Positions 15,309 through 23,541 of a stretch of 64,000 bases of DNA are shown in pieces. How positions within the stretch are numbered: position 1 is the first letter of the stretch; every line of letters starts with the position of its first letter. This DNA comes from JAFGVL01 sp963662245. Lineage in GTDB: Bacteria > Bacteroidota > Bacteroidia > Bacteroidales > Paludibacteraceae. Location of the stretch: NCBI GenBank assembly GCA_963662245.2, contig CAXXVQ010000010.1:39692-103691 (forward strand), given 5' to 3'. Under the pieces are notes generated by a model. That model was not told the DNA's origin. It worked only from the letters and a program-made list of their open reading frames with translations, and did no database searches. A program made the translations under genes and the position numbers.

Positions 15309-15886
15309 TAAAACTCAACTTTAGGCGTTTCTTTTTCTGCTTCTGTAGCTTCGAAATATGCGCGTTTTTCAAATCCGAATAACATTCCCGGGAATCTGCG
15401 AATAATACTGTTAAACTCTCTACAAGTCTCGTTATAACGCATTCTTTCTGTATTAATTCTGTTTTCAGTACCCTCTAGTTGAGCCTGAAGATCAAGGAAG
15501 TTTTGATTTGCTTTTAAATCAGGATATCTTTCTTGAATCATCAATAACTTACCTAATGCAGCAGATAATTGACCTTGAGCTGCTTGATATTGTTTTAATT
15601 TCTCAGGAGTAAGGTTAGTTGGATCAACTGTGATTTGAGTTGCTTTAGCACGAGCAGAAACAACTCCTTCAAATGTTTCTTTTTCGTGTGCTGCATATCC
15701 TTTTACTGTTGCTACTAGGTTAGGGATAAGATCTGCACGACGCTTGTATGAACTTTCTACCTGTGCCCATTGTGCAGGAACCGCTTCATCCATAGTAACT
15801 AATTTGTTGTAAGTAGAGAAGCCCCATATAACAATAATAGCAATTATACCTACAATAGATAAGGTAACAATAAGTGATTTCTTCAT
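15308..15886 (-). CDS. lemA: LemA family protein
   Basis: 192 residues: N-terminal membrane anchor (VTLSIVGIIAIIVIWGF), then the conserved LemA core with YKRRADLIPNLVATVKGYAAHEKET and a helical bundle ending FPGMLFGFEKRAYFEA. First gene of the LemA-TPM-TPM operon. Family role is in envelope homeostasis and is not firmly defined. Confidence 0.92.
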   Translation of the reverse strand: MKKSLIVTLSIVGIIAIIVIWGFSTYNKLVTMDEAVPAQWAQVESSYKRRADLIPNLVATVKGYAAHEKETFEGVVSARAKATQITVDPTNLTPEKLKQYQAAQGQLSAALGKLLMIQERYPDLKANQNFLDLQAQLEGTENRINTERMRYNETCREFNSIIRRFPGMLFGFEKRAYFEATEAEKETPKVEF

Positions 15887-16266
15887 AAATTATAATTTTT
15901 GATGGTTAAATTTTTCTATTTCACGGTTTCAAATGTCAAATTCTCTGCCAAGAGTCAAAGCTATATCTTTTTTAGCCATTATTGGTAAAAATCATGAAAA
16001 TATGTCATAAAACTACCAAAATGGAGGATAAGATTCCCAAATGTAATAATCGATTTGAAATATCTATAAACTCCTTATATGAGAGAGTTTCAACGGTGCT
16101 TCCATTTCCTACATTTATGTAAAATGAGCTAAATAATCTACACAAAAGGTTGAAAATTTAATACAAATGAAATCTCAATACTGAGTATAATTCATTGATA
16201 ATGTTTTAGTTATGCTTTTTGGCACGCTATTTATATAAAGCAAACAGAACAAGAAAGACTGAGATT
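15887..16266. other. Divergent intergenic region lemA / nifN
   Basis: 380 bases without a gene. A TAGCTTTG box on the minus strand (15956-15963) fits a lemA promoter. On the nifN side TGGCACG at 16220-16226 resembles a sigma-54 minus-24 element, but the expected GC of the minus-12 element is missing. No clear NifA TGT-N10-ACA site was seen. Confidence 0.45.
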
Positions 16267-17679
16267 ATGATTACTAAGAGTGAAACAAAACCGAACTACA
16301 CAGCTACTCGCAACGCCTGCAAACTATGTGCTCCACTAGGTGCATCATTAGTTTTCAAAGGGATTCAAGGTTGCGTTCCTATGATTCATGGTTCGCAAGG
16401 ATGCGCTACTTACATCCGACGCTACATGATCAGCCACTACAAAGAGCCGGTAGACATTGCATCCTCAAACTTTAGTGAGGAATCAACCGTATATGGTGGT
16501 GCTAAGAACTTTATCACAGGTATTGATAATGTGATTAAACAATACCACCCAAAAGTATTGGGAATTGCATCTACATGTTTATCTGAAACAATTGGAGAAG
16601 ATGTTCCCGGATTAATCAAACAATATCAAAAAGCACACGAAGGAGAGGATTTACCTCACTTTGTTTTTGCATCAACTCCTAGTTACCAAGGCTCACACAT
16701 GGATGGTTTCCATGAAACAGTTTTATCTGCAGTAAAAGTATTAGCAGAAGGAGGAACTACAGGAGAACATGTAAACATATTTTCTGGATTTATTTCTCCT
16801 GAAGATATTCGCTACATAAAAGATGTATTTGAAGATTTTGGATTGTATCCGGTTTTAATGCCTGACTTTTCTGATTCTTTAGATAATCCACACTGGAGAG
16901 ACTATAAATTGCTACCTGAAGGTGGTACTTCAATAGATGATATTAAAAGCACAGGAACTGCAAAAGCTAGTATTGAGTTTGGTTCTGTATTGAACCGTGG
17001 AGCTCTTTACGGAAAAATTAAAAGCCATAAAAAACAATATACTGCTGGAACATGGTTAGAAGATAATTTCTCTGTGCCTAATACGCGAATGACTATGCCT
17101 ATTGGGATTAATGCTTCGGATGTGTTTTTTGATTTATTGTCAAAATTAAGTGGAAAGCCAATACCTGAGAGACATACTCGTGAACGCGGAAGATTAATTG
17201 ATTCATACATTGATGGACATAAATATGTGTTTGGAAAACAAGCAATCGTTTATGGTGATGAAGATTTTATCCTAGGTATAGTTTCTTTCTTATTAGAAAT
17301 AGGTATGATTCCAGTCTTAATTGCATCTGGTGGAGAAAGTAACTTGTTGAAAGATGAAGTTTCTAAAATTATGGAAGCTTCAGAGAATGCTCCAGAAGAA
17401 ATGCCAATGATAGTAAATGGAATGGACTTCGAGTCAATCAATGATATGGTAGAAGACCTTAAACCGGATATTTTAATTGGAAGCAGCAAAGGTTATTATA
17501 TCTCACGCCGATTAAATATTCCTATCGTAAGAGTAGGGTTCCCTGTACATGACAGACACGGAGCATCAAGACTTCTTCACATAGGATATAAAGGAGCACA
17601 CCAATTGTTTGATAGAATTGCAAATTCATTTATCGAACACAAACAAGAAAATGCTAAAGTAGCATACAAATACATCTAA
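16267..17679 (+). CDS. nifN: Nitrogenase cofactor scaffold NifN
   Basis: 470 residues from ATG 16267; an upstream in-frame ATG at 16219 would run through the promoter-like TGGCACG and is not favoured. The N-terminus CKLCAPLGASLVFKGIQGC, HGSQGCATYIRRY, and the ACLSETIGEDVPG-like segment are typical of NifN of the anaerobe/archaeal type. It pairs with NifE to form the scaffold on which the NifB product matures to FeMo-co. It opens a nifN-nifB-fdx-nifV run; nifE is not in the window. Confidence 0.9.
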   Translation: MITKSETKPNYTATRNACKLCAPLGASLVFKGIQGCVPMIHGSQGCATYIRRYMISHYKEPVDIASSNFSEESTVYGGAKNFITGIDNVIKQYHPKVLGIASTCLSETIGEDVPGLIKQYQKAHEGEDLPHFVFASTPSYQGSHMDGFHETVLSAVKVLAEGGTTGEHVNIFSGFISPEDIRYIKDVFEDFGLYPVLMPDFSDSLDNPHWRDYKLLPEGGTSIDDIKSTGTAKASIEFGSVLNRGALYGKIKSHKKQYTAGTWLEDNFSVPNTRMTMPIGINASDVFFDLLSKLSGKPIPERHTRERGRLIDSYIDGHKYVFGKQAIVYGDEDFILGIVSFLLEIGMIPVLIASGGESNLLKDEVSKIMEASENAPEEMPMIVNGMDFESINDMVEDLKPDILIGSSKGYYISRRLNIPIVRVGFPVHDRHGASRLLHIGYKGAHQLFDRIANSFIEHKQENAKVAYKYI

Positions 17680-17786
17680 TTAGCTAATATATAAATGTGC
17701 TAATTAGATAATAAAAGAATACCCATTAAATGGATTAATGAATTTGCTAATCTGCTAATTTACTAATTCTCTAATTTGAATAAGTT

Positions 17787-19100
17787 ATGAAAGAGCTAAA
17801 CGAAGAAATGGACATGAATTCAGTTTTCACTGATCCTAAAGATACAGCATTAGCAAAGCACCCTTGTTTTGATAAAGATGCAAAACACTCACATGCAAGA
17901 GTTCACTTACCAGTTGCACCAAAATGTAATATTCAATGCAACTACTGTAATCGTAAATACGATTGTGTAAATGAGAGTAGACCAGGGGTAACATCTTCAG
18001 TTCTAGCTCCATTCCAAGCTCTTGAATACATCAAAGTATTAGATGAGAAATTGGATAAGCTTTCAGTAGTAGGTATTGCTGGTCCTGGTGATCCGTTTGC
18101 AAACCCTAAAGAAACTATAGAAACTATGCGTAAAATCAAAGCTCAGTTTCCTGAAAAAATATTCTGTTTATCAACTAACGGGATGGATTTATACCCATAT
18201 ATTGATGAATTAGCTGAAATAGGTGTATCGCATGTTACTATTACAATCAATGCTATTGATCCAGAAATTACCGCAAAAGTATATCGCTGGGTTCGCTATA
18301 ATAAACATGTGTACCGTGGTGTTGAAGGAGCAAAAGTTCTTTTGGAACAACAACTTAGATGTATCCCCAAATTAAAAGAAAGAGGAATTGTAGTGAAAAT
18401 CAATTCTATTATCATACCTGGTATCAATGAACATCATATCCCCGAAGTAGCTAAAAAATGTGCTGAACTTGGTGCTGATGTAATGAACTGCATTCCATTG
18501 ATTCCTACAGCAGAAACTGAATTCGCAGAATTTGAAAAACCAGATACAAAGATGATTTTCAAAGTGCGTACTGAAGCTTCAGATTATATGGATATGATGA
18601 GCCACTGTGCTCGCTGTCGTGCTGATGCAGCCGGTTTACTAGGTCAAGACTTAACTGATTCTTATACTTTATTGCAAGAAATGTCAACTCTTACTGAAGT
18701 TGATAACAGCAACCGTCCATATGTAGCTGTAGCCACTAACGAGGGATTACTTGTTAACCAACACATGGGAGAAGCAATGTCACTATACATCTATAAACAA
18801 ACACCTAATGGATATCAGTTTGTAGAAGAAAGACAAACACCAAGAGCAGGTAAAGGCGATAACCGTTGGTTAGAATTAGCAAAAGTATTATCAGATTGTC
18901 GTGGAATATTAGTTTCAGGTGTAGGTGAGAACCCTAAAGCCATCTTAACATCTTGTGGTGTTAGAGTAGTGGAAATGACTGGGTTAATAGATGAAGGACT
19001 TGATGGAGTATTCAATAATAAGCCTATTCGTAGTATTGCAAAAGCAGATGCATTTAAATGCGGTTCAGAATGTAAAGGAACAGGGCAAGGATGTGCCTAA
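17787..19100 (+). CDS. nifB: FeMo-cofactor radical SAM synthase NifB
   Basis: 437 residues. The radical SAM cluster motif is C47-x3-C51-x2-C54 (CNIQCNYC). The conserved NifB segment with GPGDPFANP follows, and a C-terminal NifX-like domain occupies about 310-425 (VAVATNEGLLVNQHMGEA). It makes NifB-co, the 8Fe carbide core delivered to NifEN. The gap to nifN is AT-rich with repeated CTAAT words. Confidence 0.95.
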   Translation: MKELNEEMDMNSVFTDPKDTALAKHPCFDKDAKHSHARVHLPVAPKCNIQCNYCNRKYDCVNESRPGVTSSVLAPFQALEYIKVLDEKLDKLSVVGIAGPGDPFANPKETIETMRKIKAQFPEKIFCLSTNGMDLYPYIDELAEIGVSHVTITINAIDPEITAKVYRWVRYNKHVYRGVEGAKVLLEQQLRCIPKLKERGIVVKINSIIIPGINEHHIPEVAKKCAELGADVMNCIPLIPTAETEFAEFEKPDTKMIFKVRTEASDYMDMMSHCARCRADAAGLLGQDLTDSYTLLQEMSTLTEVDNSNRPYVAVATNEGLLVNQHMGEAMSLYIYKQTPNGYQFVEERQTPRAGKGDNRWLELAKVLSDCRGILVSGVGENPKAILTSCGVRVVEMTGLIDEGLDGVFNNKPIRSIAKADAFKCGSECKGTGQGCA

Positions 19101-19140
19101 AATAAGGAGTGAGAGGTGAGTATTAGAGAATGTTAGTAAT

Positions 19141-19230
19141 GGCAAATCATTATTCAGCAAAAATAGAAAAGTAGTGGCGAATCATCATTCGCCAAGTATA
19201 ATCCGAAAAAGTGGCAAATAATAATTTGCC
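19141..19230. repeat. Cluster of three short inverted repeats
   Basis: GGCGAAT-CATC-ATTCGCC (19176-19193) and GGCAAAT-AATA-ATTTGCC (19213-19230) are perfect hairpins; 19141-19158 is a degenerate copy. They lie in the nifB-ferredoxin gap. The stems differ at one pair and keep pairing. Confidence 0.65.
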
Positions 19231-19274
19231 ATCAACAATAATTCAATCCACAATAATTCAAAAAATCAAAAGTT

Positions 19275-19583
19275 ATGAAAAAGCCAGATTATCACATTTT
19301 AGTGTGTAATTCATTCCGTACAGCAGGTGAAGCACAAGGTGCTTGTAACAAAATGGGTGCTGCAGATTTCGTTCCTTATTTAATGGAAGAATGTGCTGAC
19401 CGCGATCTTGATGTTACTGTTACTATGACAGGATGTTTAAATGTATGTGCACAAGGACCAATTATGGTTGTACATCCAAACAACTTTTGGTATGGTGGTG
19501 TAAAAAGCACTGATATCATTGATGAAATCCTTGATGCACTTGAAGAAGGTGAAGCTTGCGAAAAATATCTAATTGCAGACTAA
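19275..19583 (+). CDS. Thioredoxin-like (2Fe-2S) ferredoxin
   Basis: 102 residues. Four cysteines at 11, 24, 54 and 58 (C-x12-C ... C-x3-C) are the ligand set of the thioredoxin-fold 2Fe-2S ferredoxins, as in FdxN-type nif-associated proteins and the NuoE family. Position between nifB and nifV suggests electron transfer for cofactor assembly or for nitrogenase. Electron partner unknown. Confidence 0.85.
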   Translation: MKKPDYHILVCNSFRTAGEAQGACNKMGAADFVPYLMEECADRDLDVTVTMTGCLNVCAQGPIMVVHPNNFWYGGVKSTDIIDEILDALEEGEACEKYLIAD

Positions 19584-19700
19584 AAATATTAGCAAATGAG
19601 AAAGTGAGATAATTAGTAAATAAGAAACACATGCCTATTTATCTGTGATTGCATTTCTTAATCTGCTAATCTGCTAATAATCAAATTTGCTAATCAAAAA

Positions 19701-20834
19701 ATGACTCGCAAACTCTACATAATAGACACAACTCTACGAGATGGAGAACAAGCACCGGGAGTAGTTTTTAGCATTGAAGACAAGCTAAAGATTGCTACAT
19801 TGCTTGACCAAGCTCGAGTGCCTGAAGTGGAGATTGGGACACCAGCAATGGGATTACAAGAACGCAGTGATATGCGTATCATTTGCAACCATAAGTTTAG
19901 ATTTAAAACTTTAGCATGGTGCCGAGCTACGAGAGAAGATATTGATGCAGCCGAAGATACAGGTTGTGATGGTGTTAGTATCTCATTCCCAACATCTAAG
20001 ATTCATTTAAAAGCCATGGGCAAAAATGAAAAATGGGTCTTAAATAATGTAAAACAAATTCTGTCTTATGCATTTGACCGCTTTTCATATATAGCGGTAG
20101 GAGCACAAGACGCTTCTAGATCAGAGCTCTCTTTCTTGTTCGATTTTATAGAGCAAGCGCAAGTAGTAGGTGCGCGGCGGGTAAGGATTGCCGATACAGT
20201 CGGCATCCTGAACCCGTTTACTACCACTTCTTTAATCCAAAATGTGCGCAAATACTGCCCCGATCTTCCTGTTGCTTTTCATGCTCATAATGACCTTGGT
20301 ATGGCCGTAGCAAATACTATTGCTGCTTTTGAAGCTGGTGCTTATGCAGCGGATGTTACTGTTAATGGTATAGGTGAAAGAGCTGGTAATGCTGCTTTAG
20401 AAGAGCTAGTTATGGCTTTAGATCTTAGTATGAAAAAGCCATGTGGAATTAAAACAGAACTTCTTAATAAATTATCACATACCGTTGCAGATTTGTCTGG
20501 CAGAAAATTACATGAAAGTAAACCAATCTCTGGAGAATATGTACTTAGCCATAAATCTGGTATACACACGCGTAGTTTACTAAAAGACAGAAAATCGTAT
20601 CAAATTATTGATGCAAAGAAAATTGGTGCAAAAGAACAAGAATTCATATTTGGCAAACATAGTGGGAGAGGAACCATCAAAAACTTCTTTGAACGCAAAG
20701 GTGTCAACATTAGTGATGAGCAAATAGAATGGATTATTGATTATGTAAAGCAATATGCTACCATATTCAAAAGAGAAATAATTGACGAGGAACTTTTACG
20801 CATTTATCAATATTTGTGTAAAAATTCCAAGTAA
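19701..20834 (+). CDS. nifV: Homocitrate synthase NifV
   Basis: 377 residues. TTLRDGEQAPGV at the N-terminus and FHAHNDLGMAVANT are the signature and metal-binding motifs of the isopropylmalate/homocitrate synthase family. The length and nif context favour NifV over LeuA. It condenses acetyl-CoA and 2-oxoglutarate to homocitrate, the organic ligand of FeMo-co. Last gene of the nif run; it converges on the gene ending at 20841 with only six bases between. Confidence 0.92.
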   Translation: MTRKLYIIDTTLRDGEQAPGVVFSIEDKLKIATLLDQARVPEVEIGTPAMGLQERSDMRIICNHKFRFKTLAWCRATREDIDAAEDTGCDGVSISFPTSKIHLKAMGKNEKWVLNNVKQILSYAFDRFSYIAVGAQDASRSELSFLFDFIEQAQVVGARRVRIADTVGILNPFTTTSLIQNVRKYCPDLPVAFHAHNDLGMAVANTIAAFEAGAYAADVTVNGIGERAGNAALEELVMALDLSMKKPCGIKTELLNKLSHTVADLSGRKLHESKPISGEYVLSHKSGIHTRSLLKDRKSYQIIDAKKIGAKEQEFIFGKHSGRGTIKNFFERKGVNISDEQIEWIIDYVKQYATIFKREIIDEELLRIYQYLCKNSK

Positions 20835-20840
20835 AATATG

Positions 20841-21293
20841 TTAATATATATATTGAGGATTTTTATACAACTCTGTAGCTATTTCTTTAATTAATGATAC
20901 AGGGATATCTCTTCCAATTTCTTTTATAATCTCTTCTATTGATTTACATACATGATATTCTTGAGGTAACATAAACTGATACTTCTCAAATAGCTTTGTG
21001 TATATATGATTATTGGCTGTTTCTGCTAACACATAAACTTTCCTGTCTGCTGTAATTTTATTTACATTATCTGCCATAAATTGAGCATAATCAGCAACCT
21101 CTGACACCAAACCATCAAGAACCAATTCTTTACACAAACCGATAAGATCATAATTGGGGTTAAAATTCTTATCATTACCTTGTTTCTTCTTAAACTCTTT
21201 ATAATACTCTAAGGTCAAACAACCTGAACAGACTTCAATAACGACCTTATATTCATGCAATACTGCATAACCAACTTTTAAATTATTATACAT
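20841..21293 (-). CDS. Tandem paralogue 1, STAS/SpoIIAA-like hypothetical
   Basis: 150 residues. The order of elements is an N-terminal beta hairpin (KVVIEVCSGCLTLEYY), a helix, a strand with the YDLIGLCKEL pattern, a second helix (VADYAQFM), a strand DRKVYVLAET, and a C-terminal helix. This matches its three downstream neighbours and suggests a SpoIIAA/STAS-like fold; that is inference. It is the most diverged copy. Confidence 0.6.
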   Translation of the reverse strand: MYNNLKVGYAVLHEYKVVIEVCSGCLTLEYYKEFKKKQGNDKNFNPNYDLIGLCKELVLDGLVSEVADYAQFMADNVNKITADRKVYVLAETANNHIYTKLFEKYQFMLPQEYHVCKSIEEIIKEIGRDIPVSLIKEIATELYKNPQYIY

Positions 21294-21367
21294 GATTATC
21301 TATTCATTAACATTTGTGTAAAAATATAAAAAAAATGTAGAAAATTTATTTTCAAGGTGTTTATACT

Positions 21368-21817
21368 TTATTGCTGAATATTTAATAAGATTTTTTGAAT
21401 CATCTGCTCAATTTCAGTTTTAAAATAGTGTTTATTTATATGCAAAATTCCTTTTTCAAGAGAATCTGTAAAGTATAAACCAAAATCAGATGATTTTAAT
21501 TGCTTAAATAAACTAGAAATATATGCAAATTGATTAGGCGTTTGAAAAACAGAAACAGCTATTTTATCTTTTGAACTAATAAAGTTATATTCTTTAAGGA
21601 AAAGAACATATTCACTTATTTCAGAGATCAATCCATTAAACTCCGAATCTATATGAACCGACAATATATCGTACTCCTTTGAATATTCGTTATCCCCAAG
21701 TTGTACCAGTTTAAATTGCTCCATTAATTTCAAGTTAATAGATCCTGTTATAACTTCAATTACCAGCCTCTCCTCTGGATACACATGATAACCATAGGTT
21801 TTATTTACAATATACAT
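21368..21817 (-). CDS. Tandem paralogue 2, STAS/SpoIIAA-like hypothetical
   Basis: 149 residues with the same layout as its neighbours: RLVIEVITGSINLKLMEQF, YDILSVHIDSEF, ISEISEYVLFLKEY, KIAVSVFQTPNQ. No membrane segment or signal peptide. The gap to paralogue 1 is 74 bases and to paralogue 3 is 233, so the copies may have separate promoters. Confidence 0.6.
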   Translation of the reverse strand: MYIVNKTYGYHVYPEERLVIEVITGSINLKLMEQFKLVQLGDNEYSKEYDILSVHIDSEFNGLISEISEYVLFLKEYNFISSKDKIAVSVFQTPNQFAYISSLFKQLKSSDFGLYFTDSLEKGILHINKHYFKTEIEQMIQKILLNIQQ

Positions 21818-22050
21818 TAGATAATGTGTTAATTGTTAAATTGTAAAGCTAATAAGAAATATTAGTTCCTAGAAAAATAAAAAGTAGGATGTCGATTATA
21901 TAAAATAGAAAGATAAGTAGATAAGTTCGTACATGAAAAAGAAAAATCACACTTCTTAAGTAATGATATTTTAACATTTAAAAAAGAAATATAAAAAAAC
22001 TTATAAGGAATAACAGATGCCTCACAATAAGAAGGTGTATAAAATACACT

Positions 22051-22521
22051 TTATGATACTAATTTATGCTCCACTTTTGCTTCTTCAATAATTCTTTTAA
22101 AAGAACTAGTTAACTCAGATTTTTCAATCCAATTTAAAGCACTTTTAAGACTCTTGAAAAACTTAATATCTAAATTTAGTTTAGATTGATTTGCCCGTAA
22201 TATTGTAGAAAATAACTGACAATAAGTAGGACTAAGAATTAAAGCTAATTTTCGGCCTTTACCTGGGATAGAGTTAAAGTAGTCAACAAAACGCGGAATT
22301 TCTATAAGAGATAATATAATATCAGTATCTCTTAAGTCAGCTACCATATTATATTCTTCAGAGTATTCAGGATCTGCAATTAAGTAGTTATTATAGCTAA
22401 TGAGATTCTGTAAAGTTACTTGTCCATCAATATCTTCAAATATTAGCTTGTCAAATTTGAAAATATTATAACTTGCATTCATCGTCATACTTTCGTCTGT
22501 AGTTAAGTAATGTTTTCTCAT
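22051..22521 (-). CDS. Tandem paralogue 3
   Basis: 156 residues, clearly homologous end to end to paralogue 4: MRKHYL start, NASYxIFK, FVDYFNSIP, CQLFST.L.AN.SKLN, and EHxLVS end. It shares the overall fold pattern of paralogues 1 and 2 (LIFEDIDGQVTLQNL, YNMVADLRDTDIILS). The DLRD/DLRA strand is where STAS proteins carry a functional residue, but no phospho-acceptor serine motif is evident. Confidence 0.65.
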   Translation of the reverse strand: MRKHYLTTDESMTMNASYNIFKFDKLIFEDIDGQVTLQNLISYNNYLIADPEYSEEYNMVADLRDTDIILSLIEIPRFVDYFNSIPGKGRKLALILSPTYCQLFSTILRANQSKLNLDIKFFKSLKSALNWIEKSELTSSFKRIIEEAKVEHKLVS

Positions 22522-22602
22522 ATAATCTTGTGTTATTTAGTCAAATCTACTATCTATAACAAAGATTGTTTAAGAATGTTCGAAAATGTATTTTAAAACA
22601 TA

Positions 22603-22620
22603 AATAGAAGGCTCTTCGCA
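22603..22620 (-). promoter_or_regulatory. Duplicated upstream element of paralogue 3
   Basis: TGCGAAGAGCC (minus strand) followed by a TTTTAAAATA-like AT tract about 90 bases before the start codon. The same block precedes paralogue 4 at 23318-23331. Confidence 0.4.
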
Positions 22621-22741
22621 AGCTGAAAATACAAGATAATTAACTTTAAGTAACTTAATTTCAATTATTTAAAATTACTTTTTTAAAAAAAACCTTAGTA
22701 TAATTCTAAGGTATAGTTCTATTTTTAAATAAAATATTAGA

Positions 22742-23221
22742 TTATGAAACAAGCTGATGCTCTGCTCTAGCTTCATTTAGAATTTCATTAAATGAACCTG
22801 ATAATTCTGTTTTGCCTAGCCAACTTAATGCACTCTTTATGCTTTTACAAAACTTAACATCAATATTTAACTTAGACTTATTTGCAGCTAACATTGTTGA
22901 AAATAGCTGGCAAAATACGGGGCTAAATACACATACAATCTTTTTTCCTTTCTCTGCTGGGATGCTATTAAAGTAATCTACAAATTTGTTGACATCAGCA
23001 AATGAAAGAATAATCTCAGCAGCTCTTAAGTCCACTAATGCATCCTGACAATTCCGAAATTCTGGGTCTGCAAACTGATAACTATCATAATTCTTAATAT
23101 TTTGTATAGTTATTTGACCATCAAATATTTTAAAAATAAGATTTTCATCTTTAAATATTCGGTAACTAGCATTCATTATTTTGTCACCATCTACTGATAA
23201 ATAGTGCTTTCTCATACGCAA
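22742..23221 (-). CDS. Tandem paralogue 4
   Basis: 159 residues (or 157 from the second Met). Recent duplicate of paralogue 3, with which it shares both coding sequence and an upstream GCGAAGAGCC block. Soluble, no signal peptide. Function unknown. Confidence 0.65.
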   Translation of the reverse strand: MRMRKHYLSVDGDKIMNASYRIFKDENLIFKIFDGQITIQNIKNYDSYQFADPEFRNCQDALVDLRAAEIILSFADVNKFVDYFNSIPAEKGKKIVCVFSPVFCQLFSTMLAANKSKLNIDVKFCKSIKSALSWLGKTELSGSFNEILNEARAEHQLVS

Positions 23222-23317
23222 AAAATTAAATCAAATTAGTTAAACCTGCTTTTCAATAATATAAACACTGAAAAGGTTTGATAAATTTCGAAAAAATATT
23301 TTACATAACAAAATAGA

Positions 23318-23331
23318 GGCTCTTCGCAGTC
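23318..23331 (-). promoter_or_regulatory. Duplicated upstream element of paralogue 4
   Basis: TGCGAAGAGCC block at the same distance from the start as in paralogue 3. The remaining 23332-23490 gap carries nothing else recognised apart from the terminator at 23491. Confidence 0.4.
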
Positions 23332-23490
23332 TAAAAATAGGCAGTTTTCACTACTATATATATCATCAAAACTTAAGGCAGAAACTTATTTATCAATCAT
23401 TTAACAAAATTTGCACAAATGTTTTTTACAGATCGTTTTTTTATAAAAAACACTAATTTCAGGGGGAGAATTTGCAAAAATTCATCAAGA

Positions 23491-23522
23491 CAAAAAAGGC
23501 CACCCAGAGTAGGGTAGCCTTA
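23491..23522 (-). terminator. Terminator of the carboxylase operon
   Basis: On the minus strand AAGGCTACCC pairs with GGGTGGCCTT around TACTCT, then six Ts, shortly after the stop at 23542. Confidence 0.85.
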
Positions 23523-23541
23523 AAAGTATAGAGAATATTGT

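Noticed and set aside
16220..16235. Sigma-54 promoter before nifN
   Set aside because: The TGGCACG half is good but the minus-12 GC is missing (TTATA instead of TTGCA), and no NifA site was seen; kept only as a note.
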